From positions 1 to 64,000 of the forward strand of contig JASSKH010000011.1 of the NCBI GenBank assembly GCA_031763025.1: DNA of 64,000 nucleotides, written 5' to 3'. A model generated the notes under the pieces. It made no database searches. It saw only the letters and a list, made by a program, of their open reading frames with translations, and was not told the origin of the DNA. Every line of letters starts with the position of its first letter. Position 1 is the stretch's first letter. The DNA comes from Macrocystis pyrifera (lineage: Eukaryota > Sar > Phaeophyceae > Laminariales > Laminariaceae). The translations under genes were made by a program, and so were the position numbers. This document shows, piece by piece, positions 22,701-34,150 of the stretch.

Positions 22701-23755
22701 TGCGACTACCTCCCGGCTGCGGCGAAATGTCTGGTAAGGTGGTCAGGTTGAATCGCAGTCTCTACGGCTTGAAGCAAGCGTCGAGGTCGTGGCACAACCA
22801 CCTTCTCACTCGCATGAAGAGTCTAGGATTTGAGCAGAGCCCCGCTGACACGTGTGTCATGAGGTTGGTCGAGTCGGGCTCTGTCTCCATTGTAACGGTA
22901 GTTCATGTGGATGATATTTTTGCTGTAGGACTCAAGACTAGGTGCGATCAGTTCTGTGACGACCTGAACAACCTTGTTCCGATCAACAATCTGGGCGAGT
23001 TGCGGTGGTATGCTGGTTGTTGTTTTTCGAGGGATTGGGACGCTGGTACTTTGACGATTTCGCAGCAGGCGTTCGCTGAAAATACCGCGGCGAGGTTTGG
23101 TGTTAGTTCTGGGAGGAATAACCCGCTTTCGACTGGTGTGAAGCTCGAGGAGTTTGACGAGAATGAACCCGTGGGTGATCGGCCTTTCCGCGAGTTGGTG
23201 GGGTGCTTGATGTGGCTTGCGAACCAAAGACGACCGGATATTGCAAACGCGGTGAGGGCGATAGCGAGGTACACGAATAGGCCGAGGGAAGTACACTGGA
23301 AGACAGCAGTCGGTATTTTAGAGTATGTATTTTCTACGAGTGATCTCGGCATTACGTTCCAGAAGGGTAGCGGGCTTGAGCTGGTAGCGTTTGCAAATGC
23401 AGACTATGCCAACAAAGCCACTGACAGGAGGTCAGTTTCCGGTGGGGCCATCATGTGTGCTGGGGCGTGTGTGTGCTGGTTTTCTAGGACGCAGAAATGC
23501 GTCACACTCTCAACCACTGAGGCCGAATATGTAGCACTGGCAGACGCCATCAAGGAGGCAATGTTCATGCGCTATGTATGGAGTTTTATTTTTCCGGGGT
23601 TTGGGGAGAGATGCATTACGGTTTTCGAGGATAACGAGCGGGCAAGGCACCTGGCACAAAATCCAGTGTGCACGTCGAATTCGAAGCAAATCGACGTACG
23701 ACACCACTTTTTGCGCGAGCTTATTTTAAGGGGGAGTTTGTTATTACCCATGTAG
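19576..23755 (+). pseudogene. pol: Copia Pol region (protease, integrase, RT, RNase H)
   Basis: Recognised by CFRCGRPGYHAAAC, WVTDSGATFHVTG, the integrase stretch around FVDLSGQQP and SDNGTVFTKAEF, RT words FDAEQAFVQSSL, RSLYGLKQASRSW and VVHVDDIFAVGL, and the RNase H words RRSVSGGAIM and LSTTEAEYVALADAIKEA. The order protease-integrase-RT-RNase H is diagnostic for Ty1/copia. A block of CCG/TCG repeats encoding Pro and Ser separates integrase from RT (about 21.63-21.93 kb). Treated as a fossil with about two breaks. Confidence 0.9.
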
Positions 23756-23889
23756 AGTGGGAGAAACAGCATGCAGACTTCTTGACAAAGCCGCTCAACA
23801 ACACGGTGTTTCGTTACCACCGGGATTTTCTGAAGAATGTTTGGCGCGGTTTTTCCGAGGCGGAAAGTTTTATGTTATTTTTGAGTGAA

Positions 23890-24510
23890 GGATTTGTCTG
23901 AACTACGTATAAATCCGAAGATGCTGCCGTTTTTTTTTTTTTTTCCTGGCTAATTCCGAGGATGATACCATTTCGTTCCTGGTGATCGATTTCGAGAGTT
24001 TTTGATGTTTTCGAGTAGTCCCCACGTCAAATAAAATTCAAGTGAAGGAATGCATGTTATCTCGCATTACCGTCGCGATCTGTGTATCTATGGCGGAAGT
24101 AGGGGACAAGGGGAGACCCTTGTCCGGGGGAACGGGGTTCCTTGCGATCTCTGGCATTTATTTTCTTGGCTTCATTTTTATTTTGATGAGTATGACTACC
24201 GTGATATTTTATATGATTTGCATTAATTCCTCATGAAATAGAGGGAGAGTTTTTTGGATAAGGTTGAAGAGAGACTATGAAGCGCCTGGGGGCGTGTGCG
24301 GTCCATAGAAAATGTTTTCTGAGTTGGAGAATTTGGATAGTATTTTGGAAATTGAGAGTTTGATTTTTGGTTCTGGAGTGAAATTTTGTTTCTGAATTTC
24401 GTATGAGTTGGTCATAATATTGAGATGTTTCCACCCAGCGGAGTCGTACATTGTAGTGTACAGAGCTGGGGGGATATTAAAGTATGGTCGTGTATAATGA
24501 GCAGGGGGGA
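23890..24510 (+). other. 3' untranslated part of copia element
   Basis: No coding. About 24.0-24.36 kb (GAATGCATGTTATCTCGCAT onward) is shared with copies A and B, which shows common descent and may include sequence needed for replication. The last bases, AGCAGGGGGGA, form the purine tract that primes plus-strand synthesis in this family. Confidence 0.7.
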
Positions 24511-24788
24511 TATTGATTTTGCTCAGAAACACGACGGAGACGTTACATCTAATATTAAGGAGTTTCATATATTGACATAGGATTATAGGAGAGGGATATT
24601 TAGTCGGATATTTGGGGGGATAAACGGGAGGTTTATTCCCGCGTCATGTTGGATAATAACCTGCATACGATGCATGAGCTGTCACTCGACAGCTCGGATA
24701 TAATATAAGAGGAGTTCCGTGTTACTGTCTGGAGTCAACCACGCGTTCCCGTGCCAGCTGCGCCTATACCTTTAGAGATCAATCAACA
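24511..24788 (+). repeat. 3' LTR of the copia element
   Basis: 278 bp partner of the LTR at 18138-18415. Confidence 0.9.
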
Positions 24789-24793
24789 GGTAG

Positions 24794-25775
24794 GAATTAA
24801 GTCGTTGGAAGTACGTAGGTGCGGGGATGCCCTGTTCTGGCAGGTGACGGGGAAGACGTCGGAATAGTCGCAAGTAGAGTCGCAACCTGGACCTCCTCCG
24901 GTGCCCGCATCTCATTCGGATGATGTAAGGCATCGCGTTTAACTGCAGGAGCAGAGGGTACAAGCCTAGGAGAGTCTGCTGTGCGATGAGCTTGCCGCAG
25001 GGAATAACTCAGGTAGAGTTCAGCATGTCGTGGTGCCTTACTCTGGGGAGGATGGACCTGACGGTGTAAGTGCACTTTTTCGTAGCCATAACCAGCGCAA
25101 CGTTTTGTTAGGTTGTCCTGGAAACAGAAAGGTGTGCAAGGAACAAAAAAGGCTGTGATTGAAATGTTTTTGGTGTAACGTCTTGAAAGTATTGGAATCC
25201 GTATTGATGGCCTTGTGCGTACTCTCATTTCGGAAAACAACGTTAACATAGGAATAAAGAGAGGTACCTATTAGTGTGAAAGATATTGGAAAGTCAAGTG
25301 GTGTACATTACCAAGTAACACATCAGGTGCGATGCAACGTTGCTTGGTAAAAGGCAGCGGAAACAACACCAGCAGCACAACAAGTATGGAACGTTTGAGA
25401 GTGTCGTATGAAGTAAATACAGGCATATGTACAGTATTGAGAATGATGGATGTGAAAGCAAGTGTACGAGTAAAAAGAGAGAGCAAAACATACGCAAAAT
25501 TGTATAAAACACGTACCAGGTATGTAAGAAGTGCATACTTTAGTAGCGGTTCCAAGCCTAGTCGACGGCTTGACATGGATACAAAAAAGGAATCAAGAGA
25601 TGTACCTGGTAGGTATCAGGGGCAGGGACGAAATCAGAAAGAATGAATTGTGTCGAACTGGGCCGTAATAACGTCAAAGTATGTTAGTGTGAATAGACAT
25701 GAAAGAGAATGACGTCGCGGTAGACTGCGAGGTATTATGATCGGTCTCGCACAGGAATGAGCTGTAAAGTGTATT
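24794..25775. other. No gene recognised
   Basis: A 150-codon open frame on the minus strand (24797-25249) has no recognisable motif. Palindromic ACGTACCAGGTA-type words occur near 25510 and 25605. Confidence 0.3.
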
Positions 25776-27720
25776 GTGTTTGCTCATGAATCTGGAATTA
25801 TTAATGTTGCGTGCTGTATCTCATCCGAATTCCACCTAGAATGTATGAACACACCCGATGTAGACCACCACTTTCAAACTTCAAGAAATCCTGCTTCAAC
25901 TGCTCCTCATGGGTTTGATAACCCTTTCCCCACCCCCTCTCCAATCCGGCCTACGATTCAATACCTCTTCACGAACCCCACATTTCCTTAATTGAATTCC
26001 ACATTTAATTTTATTTACGTTAGGCGAAGTTCGACATGCGCAATTTTATTTTCGTTCGAAACAAGAAAATGGACAAGGCGATCGGGTGGAGGCGACGATG
26101 ATGTTACCCTGTGGTACCCAGTATCAAAACACTCGAAACATCAGCACCCTAAACACAGACAAGGCTTTGCGGTCACGAAGCACGCTGGAATCAAATGTAC
26201 GATGGCCCAAACTGGAGTGATGTCTGAAGTTCTTATTGTGAAGGAGGATCGAAGGATTGATGGCAAAACGTAAAGCCACGTAACATAGTATCAGGAACCT
26301 GGTTGTGTTTTGTCGTTTAGGGTTTCAGGCCATTGGTGGTAAGTGATTAGTGGTGATAGAGATACGGGTGATGGGATGTATCAATACAGTTGGTTTCGAA
26401 CTATGCGAGAACGAGCGCATTTTTTATTATAACGTGCTAAACGAAAGGCGCGTACACCGCATTTTTAGAGGGGTATCTGTTCGGATATTGAGGACGTTAT
26501 GACAAGGAGTCGAGAAAATCGAGTCAATTTTGTTTTTTTTCCTGAGCCCATAATCCACGTGCCGAGCCAAAATGAGCCGAAAAGCGTGTTTGTTTTGCTC
26601 ATGGATCTGGAATTATTGTTAATGACAGCTCGATCTCATCCACACTGTACCTAGGATATCATAAGAAACCCCATGTACACTGTAACTTTCTAACGTCAAG
26701 AAACCCTACCTTAACCAACTTCCCTCTCATGGGCTTGGTAACCCTGTTTCCTATTCCTTCTTCAATCCCGCCCACGATTCAATAAAATCTTCACAATCCC
26801 CAGATTTCCTTCGTTAAATCTACCACATTGAATTTATCACGATAGGCAAAGTTCGACCTGAGCGATACATATTCTCGTTTGAAGCCGGAAAATTGAAAAA
26901 AGCGATCGGGATGAGGCGACCATGAAACATATACCATGGTACCCAGTATTAAAACATTCGAAACGACAGCACCGTACACTCAAGGTGTGGTGGCCACTAC
27001 TTACGACTGGATCCCATCCACACTCTACCTACTGTAGCATATATGAACACTCACCCCATGTAGACTGCCACTTTGTAACGTAAAAAAACCATACCTCAAC
27101 CAACTGCACTCCACATCCCCTCTTCAATCCGGCCTGCAGGTATACACGATTCAGTGCCTCTCCACAAATGCCAGATTTTCTTTTGTTCAGTCTTCAATTT
27201 TTTATTTCGTCTACGGTCGGCAGAGTTCGATCATAGCCTTTTTAATTTTGTTAGAAGCCGGAAAATGAAGAAACTCGAGCGGATGAGGCGACGATGAATA
27301 CATACCCGGTGGTACCCAGTATTTGAACACTCGAAACTGCATCACCCTAAATATAGGCAAGGCTATGTGGCCACGAGATATGATTGAATCAGATGTAGAA
27401 TGGCAAAAACCTGGAGGGATGTCTCGAGGTATTATTGTGAAGCGGGATCCACGACTTGATGGCAAAAAGTAAAACCACGTAGCATACCAGGTACCATGTA
27501 CGTAGTGTGTTGTCGTTTAAGGTTACAGGCCTTTGGTGGTTAGTAATGACAAAGGTACAGGTGCATGAAACGTGTCAAGGCAACTGGTATTGGATTCATA
27601 GCGGGAACGAGCTCATCGTTCGCAATCCGTGTGTTATCCGAAACGTGTGTGTACACTGCATCTTGGATGGGTATCCCTTCGGGTAGTGAGGACGACATGA
27701 CAAGGAGCCGAGACGGGTGT
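25776..27720 (+). repeat. Three diverged tandem copies of an unknown repeat
   Basis: Copies start near 25776, 26585 and 27003. Landmarks in the same order are TGGAATTATT, a CATCC..C.ACCTA segment, CCCATGTAGAC, CAATCC.GCC with GATTCA, then GATCGGG or GAGCGGATGAGGCGAC, GGTACCCAGTAT, and in copies 1 and 3 a CGTTTAGGGTTTCAGGCC-like end. Identity is perhaps 60-75%. No frame is kept in common, so the repeat is probably a non-coding element or satellite. Confidence 0.6.
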
Positions 27721-28286
27721 TGTAGGCTGTGAAAGTCCAACCAGCAGAGGTACCATCGAGGCGAAATTCGAAGCGATACGATCTAATTACATACCAGGTA
27801 CGATATGTGCTGGCCTATCGACGCAGGTGCGAGTACAGAGTTACAGTTGGGATTATACAAATAGGTGCCGCTCGAAAACTTTGAAGGTGTTCTGTTGTGC
27901 GATGTACATTTGCAAGACGTGCCTCCAACCGATCGGCAGAAGGAAAGAGGGAGGAAGAGACGCGTGTTGAAAACCTTCGCAATGGTTCGTGGATGGCCTC
28001 GCAGTCGAACATGCACAAGAGAAGCCGCGGAGAAGAGAAAGAGAATGTGGATGTGGGTGTAAGGTATGAGGTTGGGTGCCAATACGAAGGAACAGTACGA
28101 AAATAGACAGGGCAGATAGATGCGGTACGTGTTACCAGGCACCTGGTACAGCAAGGGGAAGGAAAGTGTTGTAGGACATAGCCACCTTCGCGCTTGATCC
28201 TCTCGAAGATAGAGGCGAGTGTTGAAACGCCCGTAGTCGTAGGGTTTTTTCGCCGTGCTTTGGCGGATGGCCTAGGGTTAGGGTTA
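27721..28286. other. No firm gene; telomere-like motif at end
   Basis: A minus-strand open frame (27815-28327) is not recognised. CTAGGGTTAGGGTTAGG lies at 28272-28288, directly against the left end of the Harbinger element. Two or three units are too few to call a telomere remnant. Confidence 0.3.
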
Positions 28287-28299
28287 GGCCGTTTTACAC

Positions 28300-28445
28300 G
28301 TTCCAAATATTTGGAAAAAACTTCCAAATTTCCTAATTTTTGGAACTTATGAAGAGGCGTTCCTCAATATTTCTTCCCAAAAATTGGAAGCGTTCGGAGC
28401 TGAAAATTTTGGAACGAGATGCTTCCAAATATTTGGAAGCCTATA
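28300..28445. repeat. Subterminal TTCCAAAT repeats, left end
   Basis: Palindromic TTCCAAATATTTGGAA at 28301 and CTTCCAAATATTTGGAAG near 28427, with partial copies (TTCCAAATTT, CCAAAAATTGGAAG) between. The right end has matching copies. Confidence 0.7.
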
Positions 28446-28972
28446 CCACACTTTCCAAGTTTTAGCTGCCGGTGACAAGTGAGAGCCTCTAGGGCTGTAC
28501 GACGAGGGCCCCGCACCCCAGCTATCTGGATTAGACCCCAGCTGGATTAGGCCATGGCTGACCGCAGGAAGCGTGCTGCTCCTTCCGGTGGCACGTCTCC
28601 CCCTCCACGGAGGCCGCGCTACCGACCCTCTACGCGACAAGAAGTGGCGAAGAACATGCGAACAGTAGCTGCTGTGGTGCTGGTGCTGAGCGTAGTTGCC
28701 ACCGTCATGTCAGGATTCGGGCCGAGGGTTCGACAGCCTGACCACGAGCCGCGGAAGTTGGTGTGGGAAGCACACACGGCGGACCTGCGGCGGCGTGGCA
28801 TCTTTCGGAGGATGTATCGCATGGATCCAGGCACGTTCGACAGGCTGGCCGAGCTGCTGCGGCCGGTCCTTGAGCCGAACGACTTCTACGCAAGTAAGAG
28901 CCGACAGATAGAGTGTAGATCCGTGAGAGGTAGCCGTCGTGCTTGTGAATCTGGCTTTAACTGGTCGACTTT

Positions 28973-29139
28973 GTCTCAGCAGCTCACAAGTTGGTACACA
29001 TGATTTTACACATGTCTCAGCAGCTCACAAGTTGGTACACATGTTTTAACACATGTCTCAAGCAGCGCACAGGTTGGTACACATGTTTTTACACATGTCT
29101 CAGCAGCTCACAAGTTGGTACACATGGTTTTACACATGT
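28973..29139 (+). repeat. Four 41-bp tandem repeats in intron 1
   Basis: Unit TCTCAGCAGCTCACAAGTTG, then GTACACATG and a TTTTACACATG tail, four times with few changes, entirely within the first intron of the transposase gene. Confidence 0.85.
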
Positions 29140-29171
29140 GTTTTGTTTAACCATCGGGAGTCCCCGACCGC

Positions 29172-29219
29172 AGCCGCCGCCGCCGCCGCCGCCGCCGCCG
29201 CTGCTGCTGCTGCTGCTGT
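29172..29219 (+). repeat. CCG then CTG microsatellite
   Basis: About ten CCG triplets followed by about six CTG triplets, also within intron 1. Confidence 0.85.
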
Positions 29220-31107
29220 GTAGAGCCTACTGGCATGACTGCACTCCATCTTATACATTCGCCGTTCCGATAACTGCTGAACATATTTCAGGGCTGCGCG
29301 CGGGTAGCGGGGCTGTGCCGGTGAAGATCCGTTTAGCTGTCCCCTTGCGGATGCTGGCCGGCGGTTCCTACCTCGATGTGGCAGTGGTGTTCGGCATCGC
29401 GAAGGAGACGGTCTACGATATCTTGTGGCAGGTTGTGGATGCTATCAACAACACGCCGGAAGTAGGGCGTTTCTTCTTCCCGCAGACCGTGGACGAGTGC
29501 ACCCGGCAAGCTCAGCTGTGGGAGGTGTGTGTGTGGTTGTGTGTATGGAACGTTTTTACGATGTACATATATCAGCATCGATCGCATGTGTGTGCGTGTG
29601 TGTGTGCACGCGCCCGTTCTTGTGGGGCTGTCGGTTGTACGTAGCTAGCGGTAGATATCTACCCCTGCGCGTGTGTCTCTCTCCAGGAGTTACTGTGCCT
29701 CTCTCTCTGTTGTAGATGATTTTTTTCAATGTAGGTGCTTGCAAGAGCATCCCGTTTCCCCTCGGCGATGCGGGATTCATGCCCGTCCGAGCCATCCCTG
29801 CTCGTTGTATATGTGCATGCGGGTTGCAGACTATCTCGACCGGGGGCATATTCGTTTCCAGGGATGTATGCTGTCAAGCAACAACTTCCTTCACCTTGCC
29901 GATCTGTTTTTATTACGTCAGATGTTCCCTCGGGGTGTTATTACGGCAGTGGGCCACCGGAATATGTTGGCCTAACCAGAGTCCAGACGATTTTTGGTCA
30001 CCGTGCTTGCCCGTCGGAGTTGCGATACGTTGTCCCAAAGACGAGTTCATATGGCCATGGCGTGAATACATTCAGAAGCCATGCGCACTCCCGGTATGTT
30101 ACCACCCCCCGGGAGGGGGGGGGGGTGGTGGGTGCCCCGTTGCTTTTGTGTTGTATTCACGTGTTTCCGATGCTGGTGAACCCTTCCTCGCGGGTGGGGC
30201 GCCGGGGATGTATTTGGACGACCAATCTAGGCGATGTTTTCTCGCCGCGCCGTCGCCCCTTTGACACTAGACGTCGTCAATAATATGATTTCCTATTTAA
30301 TTCTCTTATGATGTTCCTTCTGCCGTCCACTTAATATTATATTTTCGATCCCTAGGTGAAAAGTACTGGTGGCGTCTTCAAGGGCTGTGTGGCTGCCGCG
30401 GATGGCCTGTTCGTGACGACCCTCGCTCCGACTGCTGTGAACACCCCGAACGTACTCTCGTACTACCCGGCAGCAAGTGCGGCTACGGACTAAACGTCCA
30501 GGCCACGTGTGATTCCAACTAACGGTTCTGCAGCATGTCGGCAATTTCCCCCGGGGCAACCAACGACTGGACGGCGTGGAATCGTTCGGACCTTTCGAGC
30601 GTGGTAAATTACTTGCCGGCGGGCTTTTATGTCCTCGGCGACGCCGCTTACCCACTGAGCGACCAGCTTCTCACGCCGTATCCAGGAAAGAAGCTGCCGC
30701 GAGACCAGGACTCGTTCAACTTCCACCTCAGCCAACTGAGAATCAAGATTGAGCAATCGTTCGGCATCCTCGTGTCTCAGTGGGGGATTCTGTGGAGGCC
30801 GCTGCGGGTTCAGTTTGCTGGGCGCACCGACCTTATCACCGCCCTCTTCCACCTTCACAACTTCCTCCGGGACGAGCAAGCCAAGCCGATCCTGCGGCCA
30901 GAGGAGGACGCAGCGTCCGGGCGTGGCAGCCCCGACCTGGCGGACGACGAGACGCTGCCCGACAGGTTTTCGACCACCAAGGGCCTGAAAAAGCCGACAA
31001 GGTCGGGAGACGTCACCACCCGCATCGCGGTCAAGATGGTGCTGGACGACAAGCGACAGTACCGCCCTGAAACCAACATTGCTCGCAACGGAGGCCGGGT
31101 GTCGTAG

Positions 31108-32629
31108 AGAGAGCGTGGTGAGCCTCTCGTTGCTTCGGGTGCGCGGGGATGAGCCCATCGGCGACGATCGTGGTGGGGAGAGCTTGGCGGTAGGGATGGT
31201 GGGCAGCCGAGGCGAATTGAACGGCTTGGTACAGGGGAGGGACGTAGGACAGGCTCGTGGAGCAACCGCCGACTTTGGTTTGGAGCGGGTGCTGAATGAG
31301 TGGTGAGGACGGGTTCGAGGTGTGCGGTGGGAACGTTTTTTGTGCTGTACGGGGGTGAGTACGCTGGTGTTGTAACAACCATGGGGACGGTGGTGTTGAT
31401 TATGTCACATGTGTTTTTGTGTTGAGTGTTTCCATTCCGAAGTGCCGTTTGGGTGGTAAGTTGGAAAATGCATATCCTATCAATGTAGCGGTTTTATGTA
31501 GGGCGGAATATATCACTGTCGTCCTTCAGGTTTTGGTGACATTTGTTTTTCTGACACCGCTATTTTTTTTTTTTTTGACACGCGTTTTTGTTTTTGCACG
31601 CGTGCACCAGCCATTTTGCACCATCTAGCGGTTGGGCAACAATGGTGCGGAGTACATCGTTGTCGTTAACGTGTCGTTCATGTCTGCGTGCTGTTGTGTT
31701 TGTTTTTTTCTTGTGTGTGTGTTTCTTGTTTGCAAGCGTGCGCCAGGCAGTTCGCTACCTACATCGTAGTCATCTCTTCTCCACTACATAGCGTCGCACC
31801 TAGGCTTCCTGGTATTTTCAACACCTTTTATAATTGTTCCGGATGGTACGCACCCTGTTTTTCTGATTTAGCGCAAGCGAGACGCTAGACCCCTCGGGAC
31901 GTAGTTTAGTATCGCCGGGCGCGTATGTACATTTGTTTTGCTTAGTTTCTTTGCGGCGTCTAGTGTGCCAAGCTTTTTGACCACGGGTTCCCATGGATGT
32001 TTTGGAATAGAGAGCTAATGTGACAAAAAAAAACGTCTACGTGTGTGATCGTACGACGTTCTCGCGATTTTCGTGCACACGGTGAGCTTTCTGTGCATGA
32101 TGGAAATACTCTTCGCTGTTTTATCGGCAGGCCACAAGCGACATGTTGCGCGCCCGTCAAAGGCTGTGCAACATACGGGACTTGCGCGGTGCGACGCCCG
32201 CATCAATATTTTCCAATGTAGAACCATAAACGCTTTAATTTAACCTGCAGTCTGGGAAGCTGAACATAAACCCTCCGCGCGAAAAACTCATGTGCGCGGT
32301 ACATAGGCACCCGCAAAATAAGACTCGTCACCCTCTTCCCTTCCCCGATCTCGTCCGCATCCGAATTTCAAACCACAACATATAATGCTGCGAAAAATAC
32401 GCGAACGTGTTGGGCGAACGAATAACTTGAACAGAAAAAAATAACTTTGTACGAGTCATCTGCGGTCTTCCAACAGTCTGTGATACTTCGCGTTGTTTCA
32501 ACCCATGGAGTACCTAAATCTCTCCATCCGCAACCCCTAACCTCCCTCCGCACCCCCTCCCTCCCCCCCCTCTCGCCGGCTCTCCCCCAGCTGCAAGATG
32601 TGGATTCATGACGTCCGACTCTCTACAGA
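31108..32629. other. Interior of Harbinger element, no gene seen
   Basis: This region lies between the two convergent genes. T-rich stretches near 31560 and 31700 and pyrimidine-rich DNA near 32540-32580. No domain recognised. Confidence 0.4.
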
Positions 32630-34081
32630 TCATCGCCGACAATTTTCTCCATTCGGGCGCGTATCTGGATAATTTGTTTTTTTTAGGTACGTGATGTCGT
32701 CCTGGTCAGCACCGTCTCCCTTCGCCATCTCCGCCGCGAGCCGTTTCTTCTGCCTCTGGAGAGATTTGTACAGCTCTTCAGAGAGCCGTAGCTTCGCCGC
32801 ACTGCTCTCCACTCCCTCCTTGGTGTCACACCAGGATGTAGGTGCGCCCGCCAGCGGCGGGGCCGGGGTTTCGATCAGACCGCCAAACAGCCCACCTCCA
32901 CCCTCTCCCAGTCCCAGCTCGCTCTTGCATGCCGAGAAAGCGACCTTCGCGGCGGCCTCAATGTCCTTGTTCTTCTGCTTCTGCTTCTTGTCCTTGCCTA
33001 AGAGTGGTCGTTTTGCTCCTTTGCCGCACGTTTGGCGTTTTCCCTGTTGGCGGCGTTGGATGCGCTCCGGTGGCACCAACTTTGCTCGGGTCCGACGCCC
33101 CCACACCCGTCTCGTTCCTCTGCACGCTGTCCGGCATGAGCTGGTTGCACACGGCGAGTACATCCTGGTGTTCCCTCATCACCTCGCCGAAGTAGTACGC
33201 ATCCAAGTCACCTGTTAGGTTTTTTTTTGGGGGGGGTACGCCATTCATGCATCAAAAGAGTAGAGGTCACATAAAAAATCAGCAACCGTTCGCGGCTGGG
33301 TGGATCTAGTTCTGCAACAAGTGGAAGCTGAGTTTCGAGTTGTCTAAACCACTGCTAGATATGACAACTATTGGTTACTGGTGGCGCAGTTTCGCGTGAG
33401 ACATCGTGGTCGGGGAGGCCTTCAGACACTGCGGCATGTTCGTGGGAAGCGACAGCAGAAAAAACAACTCCTTCCTCTCGGAGTTCTTGATATTTAATCT
33501 AACAAAAAGTCATGTACAGTAGTCGCACCTCATTGTAATATTGATTGCGCCGATTGGAGGGGTTGCACACGAAGCGGGGACTTGTTTCGCATTCAACGAC
33601 ATGTACATGCACGCAACACAGCAGTGAAAAAAAAAACAAGCGAAACATCGGCCGCTTCGTACATTATACGAAAATGAATCCGTCAGAGAATGCGTACACC
33701 ATTCACCTCTGCAGAAGTTGTACCACTCGTCGTGACTCCCAGACTTTTTGTAGTTGCCGTCGCATTCCCCGAACTGCTTGTTGCTTTCTTTGCCCATGTT
33801 CATGAACTTGTCGAACGAGATGTCGGGCTGGTGAACGATGTTGGGGTCGATTTGCGCCGCGATGACATGTTCATCATCGGCGAGACTCTCGGCGACCTGC
33901 AATTGTATAGAGGACACAGAGTCGCTTTTCAAATATGTCCGCAAGACGAGTCCCAACATCCAGCGCTTTCAACAACCAAAAACAAATTGCCATAAACGAG
34001 TTCACAAATCGGGTAAAACGCCAGATGACACCAAAAGGAGGGCATTTAACAGTCGGGACCGGCCTCCTCAGACAGGGTGAT

Positions 34082-34150
<69 letters not shown>

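Larger units (their letters stand above)
18138..24788 (+). mobile_element. Ty1/copia LTR retrotransposon, young, nearly whole
   Basis: A 6,651-bp element with 278-bp LTRs (18138-18415 and 24511-24788) that differ at five positions. The 5-bp target duplication is GGTAG (18133-18137 and 24789-24793). Parts in copia order are: Gag (about 18.5-19.7 kb) with a Q-rich tail, CCHC zinc knuckle (about 19.96-20.0 kb), DSGA-type protease (about 20.3 kb), HHCC and DDE integrase (about 20.7-21.3 kb), a Pro/Ser-rich linker, reverse transcriptase with VHVDD (about 22.5-23.0 kb) and RNase H with a TEAEY motif (about 23.4-23.6 kb). A long 3' untranslated part ends in a purine tract at the 3' LTR. The coding region lies in more than one frame, with about two breaks, so the copy is probably inactive but recent. 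Confidence 0.95.
28554..31107 (+). pseudogene. Harbinger DDE transposase, three exons
   Basis: The transposase cuts and joins element ends. Exon 1 is 28554-28893 (ATG in GGCCATGG, donor GTAAG), exon 2 is 29292-29524 (acceptor TTTCAG, donor GTGTG) and exon 3 is 30356-31107 (acceptor CCTAG); phases fit. Exon 1 has a membrane-like stretch and RRMYRMDPGTFDRLAELLRP; exon 2 has the helix-turn-helix-like YLDVAVVFGIAKETVYDIL. Exon 3 carries the acidic triad: D in VAAADGLFV, D in YVLGDAAYPLSDQLLTPY, E in LRIKIEQSFGILVSQWG. About 440 residues is normal for the family. In exon 3 one base appears lost near 30467-30472, and TAA at 30520-30522 replaces a sense codon in the shifted frame, so this copy is broken. 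The second exon is short compared with many relatives. Confidence 0.85.

Noticed and set aside
28272-28288. Telomere remnant (GGGTTA units)
   Set aside because: Only two to three units, and part of them may belong to the transposon end.
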